A DNA stretch of 21,564 nt from Actinomycetota bacterium (GTDB lineage: Bacteria > Actinomycetota > Thermoleophilia > Gaiellales > Gaiellaceae). Each line of letters starts with the position of its first letter. Positions within the stretch are counted from its first letter, which is position 1. The notes beneath the pieces are model-generated. The model saw nothing but the letters and a program-made list of their open reading frames with translations, had not been told where the DNA came from and ran no database searches. A program made the position numbers and the translations under genes. Below are positions 13,950 to 20,720 of this stretch, in pieces. The stretch lies in the NCBI GenBank assembly GCA_013813345.1, contig JACCRW010000128.1, forward strand, positions 1-21,564, written 5' to 3'.

Positions 13950-15302
13950 ATGGAGCGCGAGTTCGACGCCGTCGTTCTCGGCGCAGGTCCTGCGGGCGAG
14001 GTCGTGGCGGGTCGGCTCGGCGCGGCCGGACTGGGGGTGGCGCTCGTCGAGTCGCATCTTGTTGGCGGCGAATGCTCCTTCTACGCGTGCATGCCCTCGA
14101 AGGCGTTGCTGCGGCCGGCCGAGCTCGCGGCCGAGGTCGCGCGCGTTCCGGGACTGACGGTGAAGGAGCTCGATCCAGCGGCGGTGCTCGCGCGGCGAGA
14201 CGAGGTGATCCACGAGCTCGACGACGCCTCCCAGCTGCCGTGGCTCGAGGCGCGAGGCGTCACGCTCGTCCGGGGCTTCGGCCGTCTCGACGGCGAGCGG
14301 CGCGTGCGGGTCGACGCGGACGTGCTGGTGGCGCGCAAGGCCGTTGTCGTCGCGACCGGGAGCGGTGCTGCGATGCCGCCGATCCCTGGGCTTGTCGACT
14401 CGCGACCGTGGACGAACCGCGAGGCGACGACCGCGAAGGCGGTGCCGGCGAGCCTCGTCATCCTCGGCGGCGGTGTGGTCGGGGTCGAGCTTGCCCAGGC
14501 ATGGGCCTCGCTGGGGTCGAGCGTCACCCTGGTCGAGGGGCTGCCGCGCCTGATCGCCCGCGAGGAGGAGTTTGCCTCCGAGCAGGTCGAGGACGCACTT
14601 CGCGCCGGCGGCGTCGACGTTCGCACAGGCGCGAAGGCGGTTTCGGTCAGGCGTGACGCAGAGGTGACGATCGAGCTCGAGGACGGGACGAGCGCGAGCG
14701 GCGCCGAGTTGCTCGTCGCCGTCGGGCGCAAGCCCTTGACGCAGGAAATCGGGATCGAGACGATCGGCCTCGAGCCTGGCGCGTCGATCGAGGTCGGCGG
14801 CGACCTCCGTTCGCCGGCCCACGACTGGCTCTACGCGATCGGCGACGTCAACGGCCGCTCGCTCCTGACGCATATGGGCAAGTATCAGGCGCGGCTCGCG
14901 GCCGACTCCATCCTCGGCAAGCGAGTGGAGCTCCGCTCGGATGGAGCGCTCTCGCCGCGCGTGATCTTCACCGAGCCCCAGGTTGCCGCGGTCGGCTACA
15001 CGCTCGCCGGGGCGAAGGAGGCGGGGCTGAACGTGCGCGCCGTCGATGTGGGCACGAGCGCGAACGCGGGCGGGAGCTTCGTCGGCAGGAACGCGCCGGG
15101 AACGGCCCGCCTCGTCGTCGACGAGGATCGCGGCGTGATCGTCGGCGCGACCTTCACCGGCGCTGCGGTGGCGTCGTCGCTGCACGCGGCCACGATCGCC
15201 GTCGTGGCCGAGGTGCCCCTCGCGACGCTCTGGCACGCGGTGCCGGCGTTCCCGACGCGGAGCGAGCTCTGGCTCCGGCTGCTCGAGACGTACGGGCTCT
15301 AG
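13950..15302 (+). CDS. Pyridine nucleotide-disulfide oxidoreductase family flavoprotein (dihydrolipoyl-dehydrogenase-like) with altered C-terminal motif
   Basis: A 450-residue class I NAD(P)H/FAD disulfide-reductase family protein. In order: FAD-binding VVLGAGPAGE (residues 8-17), the redox-active pair in GGECSFYACMPSK (Cys42, Cys47, Lys51), ATGSGA, a second nucleotide-binding VILGGGVVGVELAQ, the second FAD motif YAIGDVNG, and the C-terminal dimerisation domain with FTEPQVAAVGYT. The catalytic His of the usual C-terminal HPTxSE motif is replaced: HAVPAFPTRSE has Phe434 there, while Glu439 stays. It may reduce quinones, disulfides or another acceptor rather than lipoamide. No lipoyl-dependent complex genes are nearby. 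ATG 13950 has GAGGA seven bases upstream. It is divergent from glycerate kinase across 58 bases and convergent with rpoD across a repeat-filled gap. Confidence 0.88.
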   Translation: MEREFDAVVLGAGPAGEVVAGRLGAAGLGVALVESHLVGGECSFYACMPSKALLRPAELAAEVARVPGLTVKELDPAAVLARRDEVIHELDDASQLPWLEARGVTLVRGFGRLDGERRVRVDADVLVARKAVVVATGSGAAMPPIPGLVDSRPWTNREATTAKAVPASLVILGGGVVGVELAQAWASLGSSVTLVEGLPRLIAREEEFASEQVEDALRAGGVDVRTGAKAVSVRRDAEVTIELEDGTSASGAELLVAVGRKPLTQEIGIETIGLEPGASIEVGGDLRSPAHDWLYAIGDVNGRSLLTHMGKYQARLAADSILGKRVELRSDGALSPRVIFTEPQVAAVGYTLAGAKEAGLNVRAVDVGTSANAGGSFVGRNAPGTARLVVDEDRGVIVGATFTGAAVASSLHAATIAVVAEVPLATLWHAVPAFPTRSELWLRLLETYGL

Positions 15303-15308
15303 CCGCGC

Positions 15309-15408
15309 CGAGGGACAGTCCCTCGGACACGTCCCGTTGGGACAGGTCCAGTTCGAACAGCCGACCCACCCGAGGGACAGTCCCTGGGACCTGTCGCTTT
15401 CGGACAGG
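15309..15408. repeat. Palindromic REP-like repeat cluster (locus 1)
   Basis: The convergent gap between the flavoprotein gene and rpoD holds two copies of AGGGACAGTCCCT (15311-15323 and 15373-15385). The first lies in a perfect 8-base-arm palindrome with a central A (15309-15325). Between and after them are shorter GGAC-GTCC palindromes: GGACACGTCC at 15325-15334, GGACAGGTCC at 15340-15349, and a CCTGTC/GACAGG pair at 15390-15408. The 23 bases 15311-15333 are identical to 18469-18491. Each palindrome could fold in either strand and may act as a two-way terminator. Confidence 0.85.
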
Positions 15409-15434
15409 CCGCCGCCGTTCTCCCTGCAAATGCG

Positions 15435-16535
15435 CTACACGCAGTTGCGGAGAGCCTGCGCCTCGGGCAGGCCCTCGAGCTTCTTCAGCGTGTTGTTCTC
15501 GATCTGCCGGATCCGCTCGCGCGTCACCCCGAACGTGCGCCCGACCTCCTCGAGCGTGCAGGGCGATGTGCCCGAGAGGCCGAAGCGGAGCTCGATCACC
15601 TTGCGCTCGCGCTCGGGCAGCGCCGAGAGTGCCATCTCGACGTCCTCGCGCCGCAGGGAAAGCGACGCGGTGTCGAACGGGGACTCGGCCGAGTCGTCGG
15701 GAACGAAGTCGCCGAGCGAGCTCTCCTCCTCCTCGCCGATCGGCTTCTCGAGCGAGACGGGCATCTGCGCCATCCGCAGGATGTCGCGGACCTCGTCCGT
15801 CGTGATCTCGAGCTCCTCCGCGATCTCGTCGGGACGCGGCTCGCGGCCCAGGCGCTGGACGAGCTGCCGCTCGATGTGGACGACCTTGTTCAGCTTCTCG
15901 ACCATGTGCACCGGGATCCGAATCGTGCGCGCCTTGTCGGCGATCGCCCGCGTGACGGCCTGCCGGATCCACCAGGTCGCATAGGTCGAGAACTTGAAGC
16001 CCTTGCGGTAATCGAACTTCTCGACCGCGCGGATCAACCCGAGCGAGCCTTCCTGGATCAGGTCGAGGAAGGAGAGGCCACGGCCGAGGTAGCCCTTGGC
16101 GATCGAGACGACGAGCCGGAGATTCGCCTCGACCATCTGCGTCTTCGCAGACATGTCGCCGCGCTCGATCCGCTTCGCCAGATAGACCTCCTGGTCGGCC
16201 GTCAGGAGCGGCACCTTGCCGATCTCGCGCAGGTAGAGGCGCAGCGAGTCGAGCGACGGCTCGACTGTGAGGTCGAGCTGCGGTGCCGGCTTCGCGTCCT
16301 CCTCGGCGAGCGCAGGCTGCTCGTGGGGCGGCGACTTGTACTGCTCTCCTTCGACGAGCTCGATCGAGTGGTCGATCAGATAGGTGTAGAAGTCCTCGAT
16401 CTGCTCCTTCGAGAGGTCGACCTCCTCGAGTCCGGAGACGATCTCGTCGTAGGTGAGGAAGCCTTTCTCCTGGCCCTGGGTGACGAGCTTCTGGAGCTCT
16501 TCCACCTCGGGGAGCGCGATGTCGACGGTGAGCAT
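15435..16535 (-). CDS. rpoD: Primary sigma factor RpoD/SigA
   Basis: A 366-residue sigma-70 primary factor that directs RNA polymerase to housekeeping promoters. Region 1.1-like residues 8-62 (LPEVEELQKLV through IDHSIELVEG) are followed by an acidic linker. Region 1.2 is at 95-125 (DSLRLYLREIGKVPLLT), and region 2 at 134-211 includes the -10-binding DLIQEGSLGLIRAVEKFD and the FSTYATWWIRQAVTRAI block. Region 3 spans roughly 212-280, and region 4 is at 305-355 with TLEEVGRTFGVTRERIRQIE, the -35-binding helix-turn-helix. It ends ENNTLKKLEGLPEAQALRNCV, whereas most primary factors have EAKALRKLRHP here, so the last helix is unusual. ATG 16535 is used. The gene follows the asparaginase gene after 146 bases, with a hairpin in between. 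It is convergent with the flavoprotein gene. Confidence 0.97.
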   Translation of the reverse strand: MLTVDIALPEVEELQKLVTQGQEKGFLTYDEIVSGLEEVDLSKEQIEDFYTYLIDHSIELVEGEQYKSPPHEQPALAEEDAKPAPQLDLTVEPSLDSLRLYLREIGKVPLLTADQEVYLAKRIERGDMSAKTQMVEANLRLVVSIAKGYLGRGLSFLDLIQEGSLGLIRAVEKFDYRKGFKFSTYATWWIRQAVTRAIADKARTIRIPVHMVEKLNKVVHIERQLVQRLGREPRPDEIAEELEITTDEVRDILRMAQMPVSLEKPIGEEEESSLGDFVPDDSAESPFDTASLSLRREDVEMALSALPERERKVIELRFGLSGTSPCTLEEVGRTFGVTRERIRQIENNTLKKLEGLPEAQALRNCV

Positions 16536-16601
16536 GAACCTCGGCTTTCGTCGTGAGCGGACGGGGGCTTGAGACGCGCGGCAACCTGCCTAGACACACG
16601 A

Positions 16602-16628
16602 AGAGCCGGTTCGCGAAGCCCCGGCTCT
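16602..16628 (-). terminator. Hairpin between asparaginase and rpoD (terminator or rpoD leader stem-loop)
   Basis: AGAGCCGG (16602-16609) pairs perfectly with CCGGCTCT (16621-16628) around an 11-base loop. Read on the minus strand it lies 54 bases after the asparaginase stop and is followed by a moderately T-rich TCGTGTGTCT. That fits a weak intrinsic terminator for asparaginase. A -10-like TAGTAT on the minus strand (16645-16650) lies upstream of it, so it could instead be part of the rpoD leader. The rest of 16536-16681 shows no gene. Confidence 0.5.
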
Positions 16629-16681
16629 GACCATCGAAGGTCGGATACTACATCGGATCTCCCGGGGGTGGTAGCCGGATT

Positions 16682-17584
16682 TCAACCGCCTTCCGACCGC
16701 TCCGAGACGATCTCCCCGACGCGCTCGCCGAGCGAGTTCTCGAGCGGCACGACTCCCAGGTTTCGCGTCTCGAACCCGAGCCGGCGGAGCAACTCGGCGA
16801 GCGCAGAGCGCACCGCGCGGGTCGCCCCGTCCTCGACCTTGAGCGCGAGTCCGAGCCCGTTTGGGCCAGCCGCGCACATGAGCCCCTCGGCGCCGCCCTT
16901 GGCTGTGAAGCCGCGGAGCTCCTGCATCAGGAGCACGTCCGCTGCCCGCGGCCCGCGAATCAGCTCGGGGTATGCGCGCATCGCAGCGCCGACTCGCGCC
17001 CCGCCGTCGATCTCTTCCAGCCGCGAGAACATCAGCGCCATTCGCTCGAGCGGCATCGCGAAGGTGGGTACCGCGCAGCCGTCGATCGCGACGGGGAGCT
17101 CGCCGGGGTCCGCATCGGCGGCGGCGGCGATCTCGGCGAGGCAAGCCTGCTGAACAGGATGGCTCGCGAGGTGGTAGCCCTGGCTTTCCCACCCGTGCGC
17201 CCGGCAGAGAGCGAGCATCCCGGCGTGCTTGCCGGAGCAGTTGTGGTGGAGCTTCGTCGGCCCTGAGCCTTCGCCAACGGTGCCGAGCTCGAGCTCGTTC
17301 TCCTCCGCGGGAGCCTTCGCGAGGAGCGCGCGGACGGCGTCGAGCTGCACGGGGCTCGCGAGATGGGAGGCGGACGCGATCGCGACGTCCAGCTCGCTGA
17401 GGTCGTCGCGTGCGCGCGCGAGCGGCAGCGCCTGGAAGGGCTTGGCCGACGAGCGCAGGAGGGTCACGTGCATGGGGTCCCCGGCCTCGGCGATCACGGC
17501 GCCATCCTGAATGGCGACCGCGTGGACGTCGTGCACCGCCTCGATGACGTCGCCGCGGCGGACGACTACCCTGATGGGATCCAC
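16682..17584 (-). CDS. L-asparaginase, AnsA/asparaginase II family (PF06089-type)
   Basis: A 300-residue member of the asparaginase_II family, distinct from the E. coli-type enzymes, that hydrolyses asparagine to aspartate and ammonia. Landmarks are VVVRRGDVIEAVHDVHAV at the start, LLRSSAKPFQALPL (residues 42-55), ASASHLASPVQ (70-80), and the hallmark LHHNCSGKHAGMLALC (112-127). The family is thought to use these Ser and Lys residues for catalysis. The start is GTG 17584 (VDPIRVVV); the open frame to 17851 would overlap the divergent glycosylase gene and is a shadow. Only 14 bases separate its start from the glycosylase start, so the promoters must overlap coding sequence or be leaderless. 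There is no Shine-Dalgarno site. It lies upstream of rpoD on the same strand. Confidence 0.92.
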   Translation of the reverse strand: MDPIRVVVRRGDVIEAVHDVHAVAIQDGAVIAEAGDPMHVTLLRSSAKPFQALPLARARDDLSELDVAIASASHLASPVQLDAVRALLAKAPAEENELELGTVGEGSGPTKLHHNCSGKHAGMLALCRAHGWESQGYHLASHPVQQACLAEIAAAADADPGELPVAIDGCAVPTFAMPLERMALMFSRLEEIDGGARVGAAMRAYPELIRGPRAADVLLMQELRGFTAKGGAEGLMCAAGPNGLGLALKVEDGATRAVRSALAELLRRLGFETRNLGVVPLENSLGERVGEIVSERSEGG

Positions 17585-17598
17585 GGCGGGGAGGTTAC

Positions 17599-18426
17599 GT
17601 GCCTGAGTTGCCCGAGGTCGAAGCTTGGATCCGCGCTCTCGACGGTCCGGTCTCGGCGTCGCCCGTGCTCCGCGCGGGGCCGGCGCACATCGCGACGCTG
17701 AAGACGTTCGACCCGCCGCTCGCGGCACTCGAAGGACGGCAGCTCGAGGGCGCACACAGGCGCGGCAAGTGGCTCCTCTTCCCCACAGACGACGGCGAGC
17801 TCGTCCTGCGCATCCATCTGATGAGCGCCGGCCGGATCCGCCATCTGGCACCGGGCGCGAAGGGGCCGAAGACCCCAGCCTTCCGGCTTCGCTTCGAGAG
17901 CGGCGGCGAGCTCGTGCTCACGGAGGCCGGTGCGAAGAAGCGGGCAGGGGTCTGGCTGGAGACGCCGGCGCAGACCGAGGCCGAGCTCGGGCACCTCGGG
18001 CCGGAGGCGCTCGGGCTCGGAGCCGAGCGTCTGGGCGAGATCCTCGCGGCCGAGAACCGGCGACTCCATTCGTTCCTCCGCGATCAGCGCGCGCTCGCCG
18101 GGATCGGCCGCGCGCATGCCAATGAGATCCTGAACCGGGCCGGGCTCTCGCCGTTCGCACTGACGACGCAGCTCTCCGTTGCGGAGATCGACCGGCTCGC
18201 CGCTGCGATCGACGAGGATCTGGCGCGAGCGGTCGCGCTCCGCGAGGCGGGAAAGGGCGACAAGGACGTCTATCTCGTCCACCGGCGCCTCGGCGAGGCG
18301 TGCCCGCGCTGCGGCGGGCCGATTCACCAGGTCGACTACGACGAGCACACGGTCTTCTACTGCCCGGCCTGCCAGACGGGCGGCCGCATCCTCAAGGATC
18401 GGCGGCTCTCGCGTCTGCTGCGTTGA
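17599..18426 (+). CDS. Fpg/Nei-family DNA glycosylase/AP lyase
   Basis: A 275-residue base-excision repair enzyme that removes oxidised bases and cuts the abasic strand. The catalytic N-terminus is PELPEVE (Pro2 as nucleophile, Glu3) with the conserved Lys57 in RRGKWLL. The helix-two-turn-helix is LRDQRALAGIGRAHANEIL (around 157-177), and a C4 zinc finger near the end has Cys235, Cys238, Cys255 and Cys258. GIGR replaces the GIGN of classical Fpg, and the loop with GAKKRAGVWL matches the actinobacterial Nei-like branch. It may thus be Nei2-like rather than an 8-oxoguanine-specific MutM. A tail of about 15 residues follows the zinc finger. GTG 17599 is fixed by GGGGAGG at 17588-17594 and by the need for Pro at position 2. 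It is divergent from asparaginase. Confidence 0.91.
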   Translation: MPELPEVEAWIRALDGPVSASPVLRAGPAHIATLKTFDPPLAALEGRQLEGAHRRGKWLLFPTDDGELVLRIHLMSAGRIRHLAPGAKGPKTPAFRLRFESGGELVLTEAGAKKRAGVWLETPAQTEAELGHLGPEALGLGAERLGEILAAENRRLHSFLRDQRALAGIGRAHANEILNRAGLSPFALTTQLSVAEIDRLAAAIDEDLARAVALREAGKGDKDVYLVHRRLGEACPRCGGPIHQVDYDEHTVFYCPACQTGGRILKDRRLSRLLR

Positions 18427-18467
18427 TCGGCGAGCTCCGCTCGCCTGCTCTCCAGCGATCGGACGCC

Positions 18468-18556
18468 AAGGGACAGTCCCTCGGACACGTCTGCAATGGA
18501 CATGTCTGAGGGGATGGACACGTCTGAGGGGGACAGGTCAGAGGGACTGTCCCTCG
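18468..18556. repeat. Palindromic REP/MITE-like repeat element with inverted ends (locus 2)
   Basis: The convergent gap between the glycosylase and the histidine-kinase-like gene holds AGGGACAGTCCCT at 18469-18481 and its reverse complement AGGGACTGTCCCT at 18542-18554, forming inverted ends about 87 bases apart. Inside are tandem 17-base units TGGACATGTCTGAGGGG (18497-18513) and TGGACACGTCTGAGGGG (18515-18531) and a decayed third unit to about 18546. Bases 18469-18491 equal 15311-15333. No open reading frame or transposase is inside, so if mobile it would depend on an enzyme elsewhere. The flanks 18427-18467 and 18557-18570 show nothing. Confidence 0.85.
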
Positions 18557-18570
18557 TCGGGTCGCCGGGT

Positions 18571-19125
18571 TCAGCCGGGCAGCTTTACGACAAGCCGGTC
18601 CCCGTCGATTGCGACCTCTCCGCCCAGCGCTCGCACGATCCTGACGGCGACGGCGGCGCCCAGATCCTTCGGATCGTCGCCGAGCACGATCGGCGCCGCC
18701 CCCGAGACGACCGGGATGATCGACACCTCGGCCCCTGCGACGCTCGCCGAGACCTCGACGCCGCCGTGACGCGAGGCCGCGCGCACGAGCGCCGCGAGCG
18801 AGCGCTCGACCGCCGCGACGTCGACTTCCACCGTCGCGCCCTCACCGGTCGCAGCGGGCACCGCGGCCCGCGCAAGCTCGAGCGAGTCGACCTCGCGCAG
18901 CACGGGGTCGTAGTGGCCGCCCTCGATCCGAGCCGCGACGGAGAGGACGTCGAGAAGCTGTGCGAGCTCGTCGCCCGCCGCGTCGATGATCGTCAGGTAG
19001 CGGGCGTGCGGATCGCCGAGATCGTCGTTCCTGAGCATCGTCTTCGCGAAGCCTTGGATCGTCGCGAGCGGCGTCCGCAGGTCGTGGCAGGCGAGCGAGA
19101 CGAGACGGGAGAAGTCGTCGGCCAC
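18571..19125 (-). CDS. Sensor-less histidine kinase-like protein (DHp domain with degenerate ATPase domain)
   Basis: A 184-residue protein beginning almost directly with a HisKA H-box, LACHDLRTPLATIQGF (phospho-acceptor His14), then a second helix (ARYLTIIDAAGDELAQLLDVLSVAARIEGG) completing a dimerisation/phosphotransfer hairpin to about residue 70. The rest resembles a shrunken HATPase domain. The N-box Asn is missing (SLAALVRAASRH), there is no DxGxG G1 box, and only a G2-like LGAAVAVRIVRALGG survives. It probably cannot bind ATP normally and may act as a phosphotransferase of the ChpT/Spo0B kind or as a decoy. There is no sensor, membrane segment or response regulator beside it. The start is GTG 19125, the only plausible one. 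It is divergent from the GTP cyclohydrolase by 20 bases. A degraded fragment of a larger kinase cannot be excluded. Confidence 0.7.
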   Translation of the reverse strand: MADDFSRLVSLACHDLRTPLATIQGFAKTMLRNDDLGDPHARYLTIIDAAGDELAQLLDVLSVAARIEGGHYDPVLREVDSLELARAAVPAATGEGATVEVDVAAVERSLAALVRAASRHGGVEVSASVAGAEVSIIPVVSGAAPIVLGDDPKDLGAAVAVRIVRALGGEVAIDGDRLVVKLPG

Positions 19126-19130
19126 GTCGT

Positions 19131-19139
19131 TGCTAGCGT
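19131..19139 (+). promoter_or_regulatory. Possible extended -10 element of folE2
   Basis: TGCTAGCGT fits TGn plus a weak -10 hexamer and ends six bases before the folE2 ATG, which lacks a Shine-Dalgarno site. This would place the transcript start at the ATG. There is no clear -35 element. Confidence 0.25.
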
Positions 19140-19145
19140 AACCGC

Positions 19146-20120
19146 ATGGCTCGAACGCCAGACGCGATCCAACAGGATCTCCAGGCGTCCGCTCCGGAGA
19201 TCGAGCTCTCGCTCACCCGAGCCGGTGTCACCGGTGTCTCGAAGGCGATCCGCGTCCGCCACGAGAGCCGCGAGACGGTGATGGCCGCCGAGATCGAGTG
19301 CACGGTCGATCTCGACAAGGCGCAGAAGGGCGTGCACATGTCGCGTTTCGCCGAGCTCTTCGAGGAGGCGATCGAGTCCGTCGTCGCGTCGGAGGCGCTT
19401 CACGTCGAAGCGCTCGCCGAGCACATCGCCCGCCACATCGTCGAGCGCCAGCAGGCACTGCGGGCCGAGGCGCGAATCACGGCGCGCTGGCCGATGCGGC
19501 GTACGACCCCGGTGAGCGGGCTGCCCACGCAGGAGCTCGTCTCGCTGATCGGGGTCGCCGCGGCCTCGACGAGCGGCGTCCGTCGGATCGTGGGTGTCGA
19601 GGCGAGCGGGATCAACGCCTGCCCCTGCGCGCAGGGACTCGTCCGCGACCGCGCCGGCGAGCGACTCGCCGAGGCCGGCTTCGAGCGCGCCGACGTGGAG
19701 CGGATCCTGGAGCTCGTCCCGATCGCGACGCACAACCAGCGCGGGCGAGGCACCCTCTACGTGGGCACCGAGCGCCGGCTCGACGCGAACGATCTCGTCG
19801 CGATCGTCGAGAGCTCGATGAGCGCGCCGATCTACGAGCTCCTGAAGCGCCCGGACGAGCTCTTCGTGGTCGAGCGCGCGCACCTGCGACCGCGCTTCGT
19901 CGAGGACTCCGTGCGGATCGCGCTCGCCTCCGCACTCAACGCGATCCCCGACCTCGCGGCCGGCGACTTCCTCTTCTCCCGGCAGGTCAACTTCGAGACG
20001 ATCCACTCCCACGACGTCCTTGCCGAGCGCGAGGGCACCGTGGGGGAGTTGCGCTCCGAGCTGGGCTCAGGCGCGCCGCCGGCGAGGCACACCTCGCTCG
20101 CTGAGTGGTTGCACGCCTAG
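19146..20120 (+). CDS. folE2: GTP cyclohydrolase IB (FolE2/MptA family)
   Basis: A 324-residue GTP cyclohydrolase of the COG1469 type, the metal-flexible alternative to FolE. It opens the GTP ring for folate or pterin synthesis, giving dihydroneopterin triphosphate in FolE2 or the cyclic phosphate in archaeal MptA. Landmarks are KGVHMSRFAELFEEAIE (residues 61-77), ARWPMRRTTPVSG, VEASGINACPCAQGLV with the catalytic Cys in ACPCAQ (159-161), ATHNQRGRGTLYVG, and SHDVLAEREG near the end. The ACPC motif and length are closer to MptA-type sequences than to proteobacterial FolE2. ATG 19146 has no Shine-Dalgarno site; TGCTAGCGT (19131-19139) resembles an extended -10 and would give a leaderless message. 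It is convergent with plsY, with two bases between their stops. No other folate genes are in the window. Confidence 0.92.
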   Translation: MARTPDAIQQDLQASAPEIELSLTRAGVTGVSKAIRVRHESRETVMAAEIECTVDLDKAQKGVHMSRFAELFEEAIESVVASEALHVEALAEHIARHIVERQQALRAEARITARWPMRRTTPVSGLPTQELVSLIGVAAASTSGVRRIVGVEASGINACPCAQGLVRDRAGERLAEAGFERADVERILELVPIATHNQRGRGTLYVGTERRLDANDLVAIVESSMSAPIYELLKRPDELFVVERAHLRPRFVEDSVRIALASALNAIPDLAAGDFLFSRQVNFETIHSHDVLAEREGTVGELRSELGSGAPPARHTSLAEWLHA

Positions 20121-20122
20121 CT

Positions 20123-20716
20123 TCAGGCGCGGCGGAGCCGAAAGCGGCTCTCGGTGCCCGCTCGGAGCCGGGCGAGGTTCGGGCGGTGTAAGAGCAGGAC
20201 GGCGAAGCCGGCGGCCGAGGCGAAGACGAGCACCGGCCACGGCTCGCCGAGCGCGAGCGCGACGAACGGGAGCGCGACCGCGACCACCATCGACGCAACT
20301 GACGCATACCGGGTGACGAGGAAGGTCGTCAGCCAGAGACCCAGGGCGATCAGGCCGAGCAACGTCGCAATCCCGAAGAAGGTGCCGGCCGCCGTGGCGA
20401 CCGCCTTGCCGCCCTTGCGGAAGCCGAGGAAGAGCGGGCGCCAATGCCCGAGCATCGCGAGCCCCCCCGCGAGCGCGCCCACGAGCTCGTCGACGACGAT
20501 CGTCCCGATGAAGGCCGGCACGAATCCCTTCGCGATGTCGAGCAGGACGACCGGGATCCCGTAGCGCCTGCCGTAATTGCGCCAGACGTTCGTCGTGCCG
20601 ATGCTGCCACTGCCGGCAGCGCGGACGTCCTCGCCCTTCAGGGCGAGCACCGCCCAGTACCCGAACGGCACCGAGCCGATCAGATAGGCGCCGACGAGCA
20701 CGAGCGCAGTCGTCAC
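20123..20716 (-). CDS. plsY: Acyl-phosphate:glycerol-3-phosphate acyltransferase PlsY
   Basis: A 197-residue integral membrane acyltransferase that transfers a fatty acyl group from acyl-phosphate to glycerol-3-phosphate, the first step of phospholipid synthesis in bacteria using PlsX/PlsY. Conserved motifs are in order: LIGSVPFGYWAV (residues 9-20), GSGSIGTTNVWRNYG (36-50 region; usually GSGNxGATN), and GHWRPLFLGFRKGGKAVATAAG in the second cytoplasmic loop. Five to seven hydrophobic helices are visible, with an Arg-rich cytoplasmic end. The start is GTG 20716; the longer open frame to 20851 runs inside the SOD-like gene and is a shadow. The gene begins four bases after the SOD-like stop with no Shine-Dalgarno site, so translation is probably coupled to it. 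The pairing of phospholipid synthesis with SOD is unexplained. Confidence 0.95.
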   Translation of the reverse strand: MTTALVLVGAYLIGSVPFGYWAVLALKGEDVRAAGSGSIGTTNVWRNYGRRYGIPVVLLDIAKGFVPAFIGTIVVDELVGALAGGLAMLGHWRPLFLGFRKGGKAVATAAGTFFGIATLLGLIALGLWLTTFLVTRYASVASMVVAVALPFVALALGEPWPVLVFASAAGFAVLLLHRPNLARLRAGTESRFRLRRA

Positions 20717-20720
20717 GGAC

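Noticed and set aside
13013..14656. A 547-codon plus-strand frame spanning glycerate kinase and the flavoprotein gene.
   Set aside because: It is out of frame with the flavoprotein and antisense to glycerate kinase; composition is that of a shadow.
16536..16681. A small gene, tRNA or riboswitch between asparaginase and rpoD.
   Set aside because: No cloverleaf and no start with Shine-Dalgarno were found; only the single hairpin at 16602-16628 is supported.
18468..18556. Possible small CRISPR array.
   Set aside because: There are only two good tandem 17-base units with no spacers of constant length, and no cas genes are nearby. The structure is palindromic, as in REP elements.
20114..20129. 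Five-base-stem hairpin at the folE2/plsY convergent stops as a terminator.
   Set aside because: The stem CGCCT/AGGCG is short, overlaps both stop codons and has no T-run; too weak to support.
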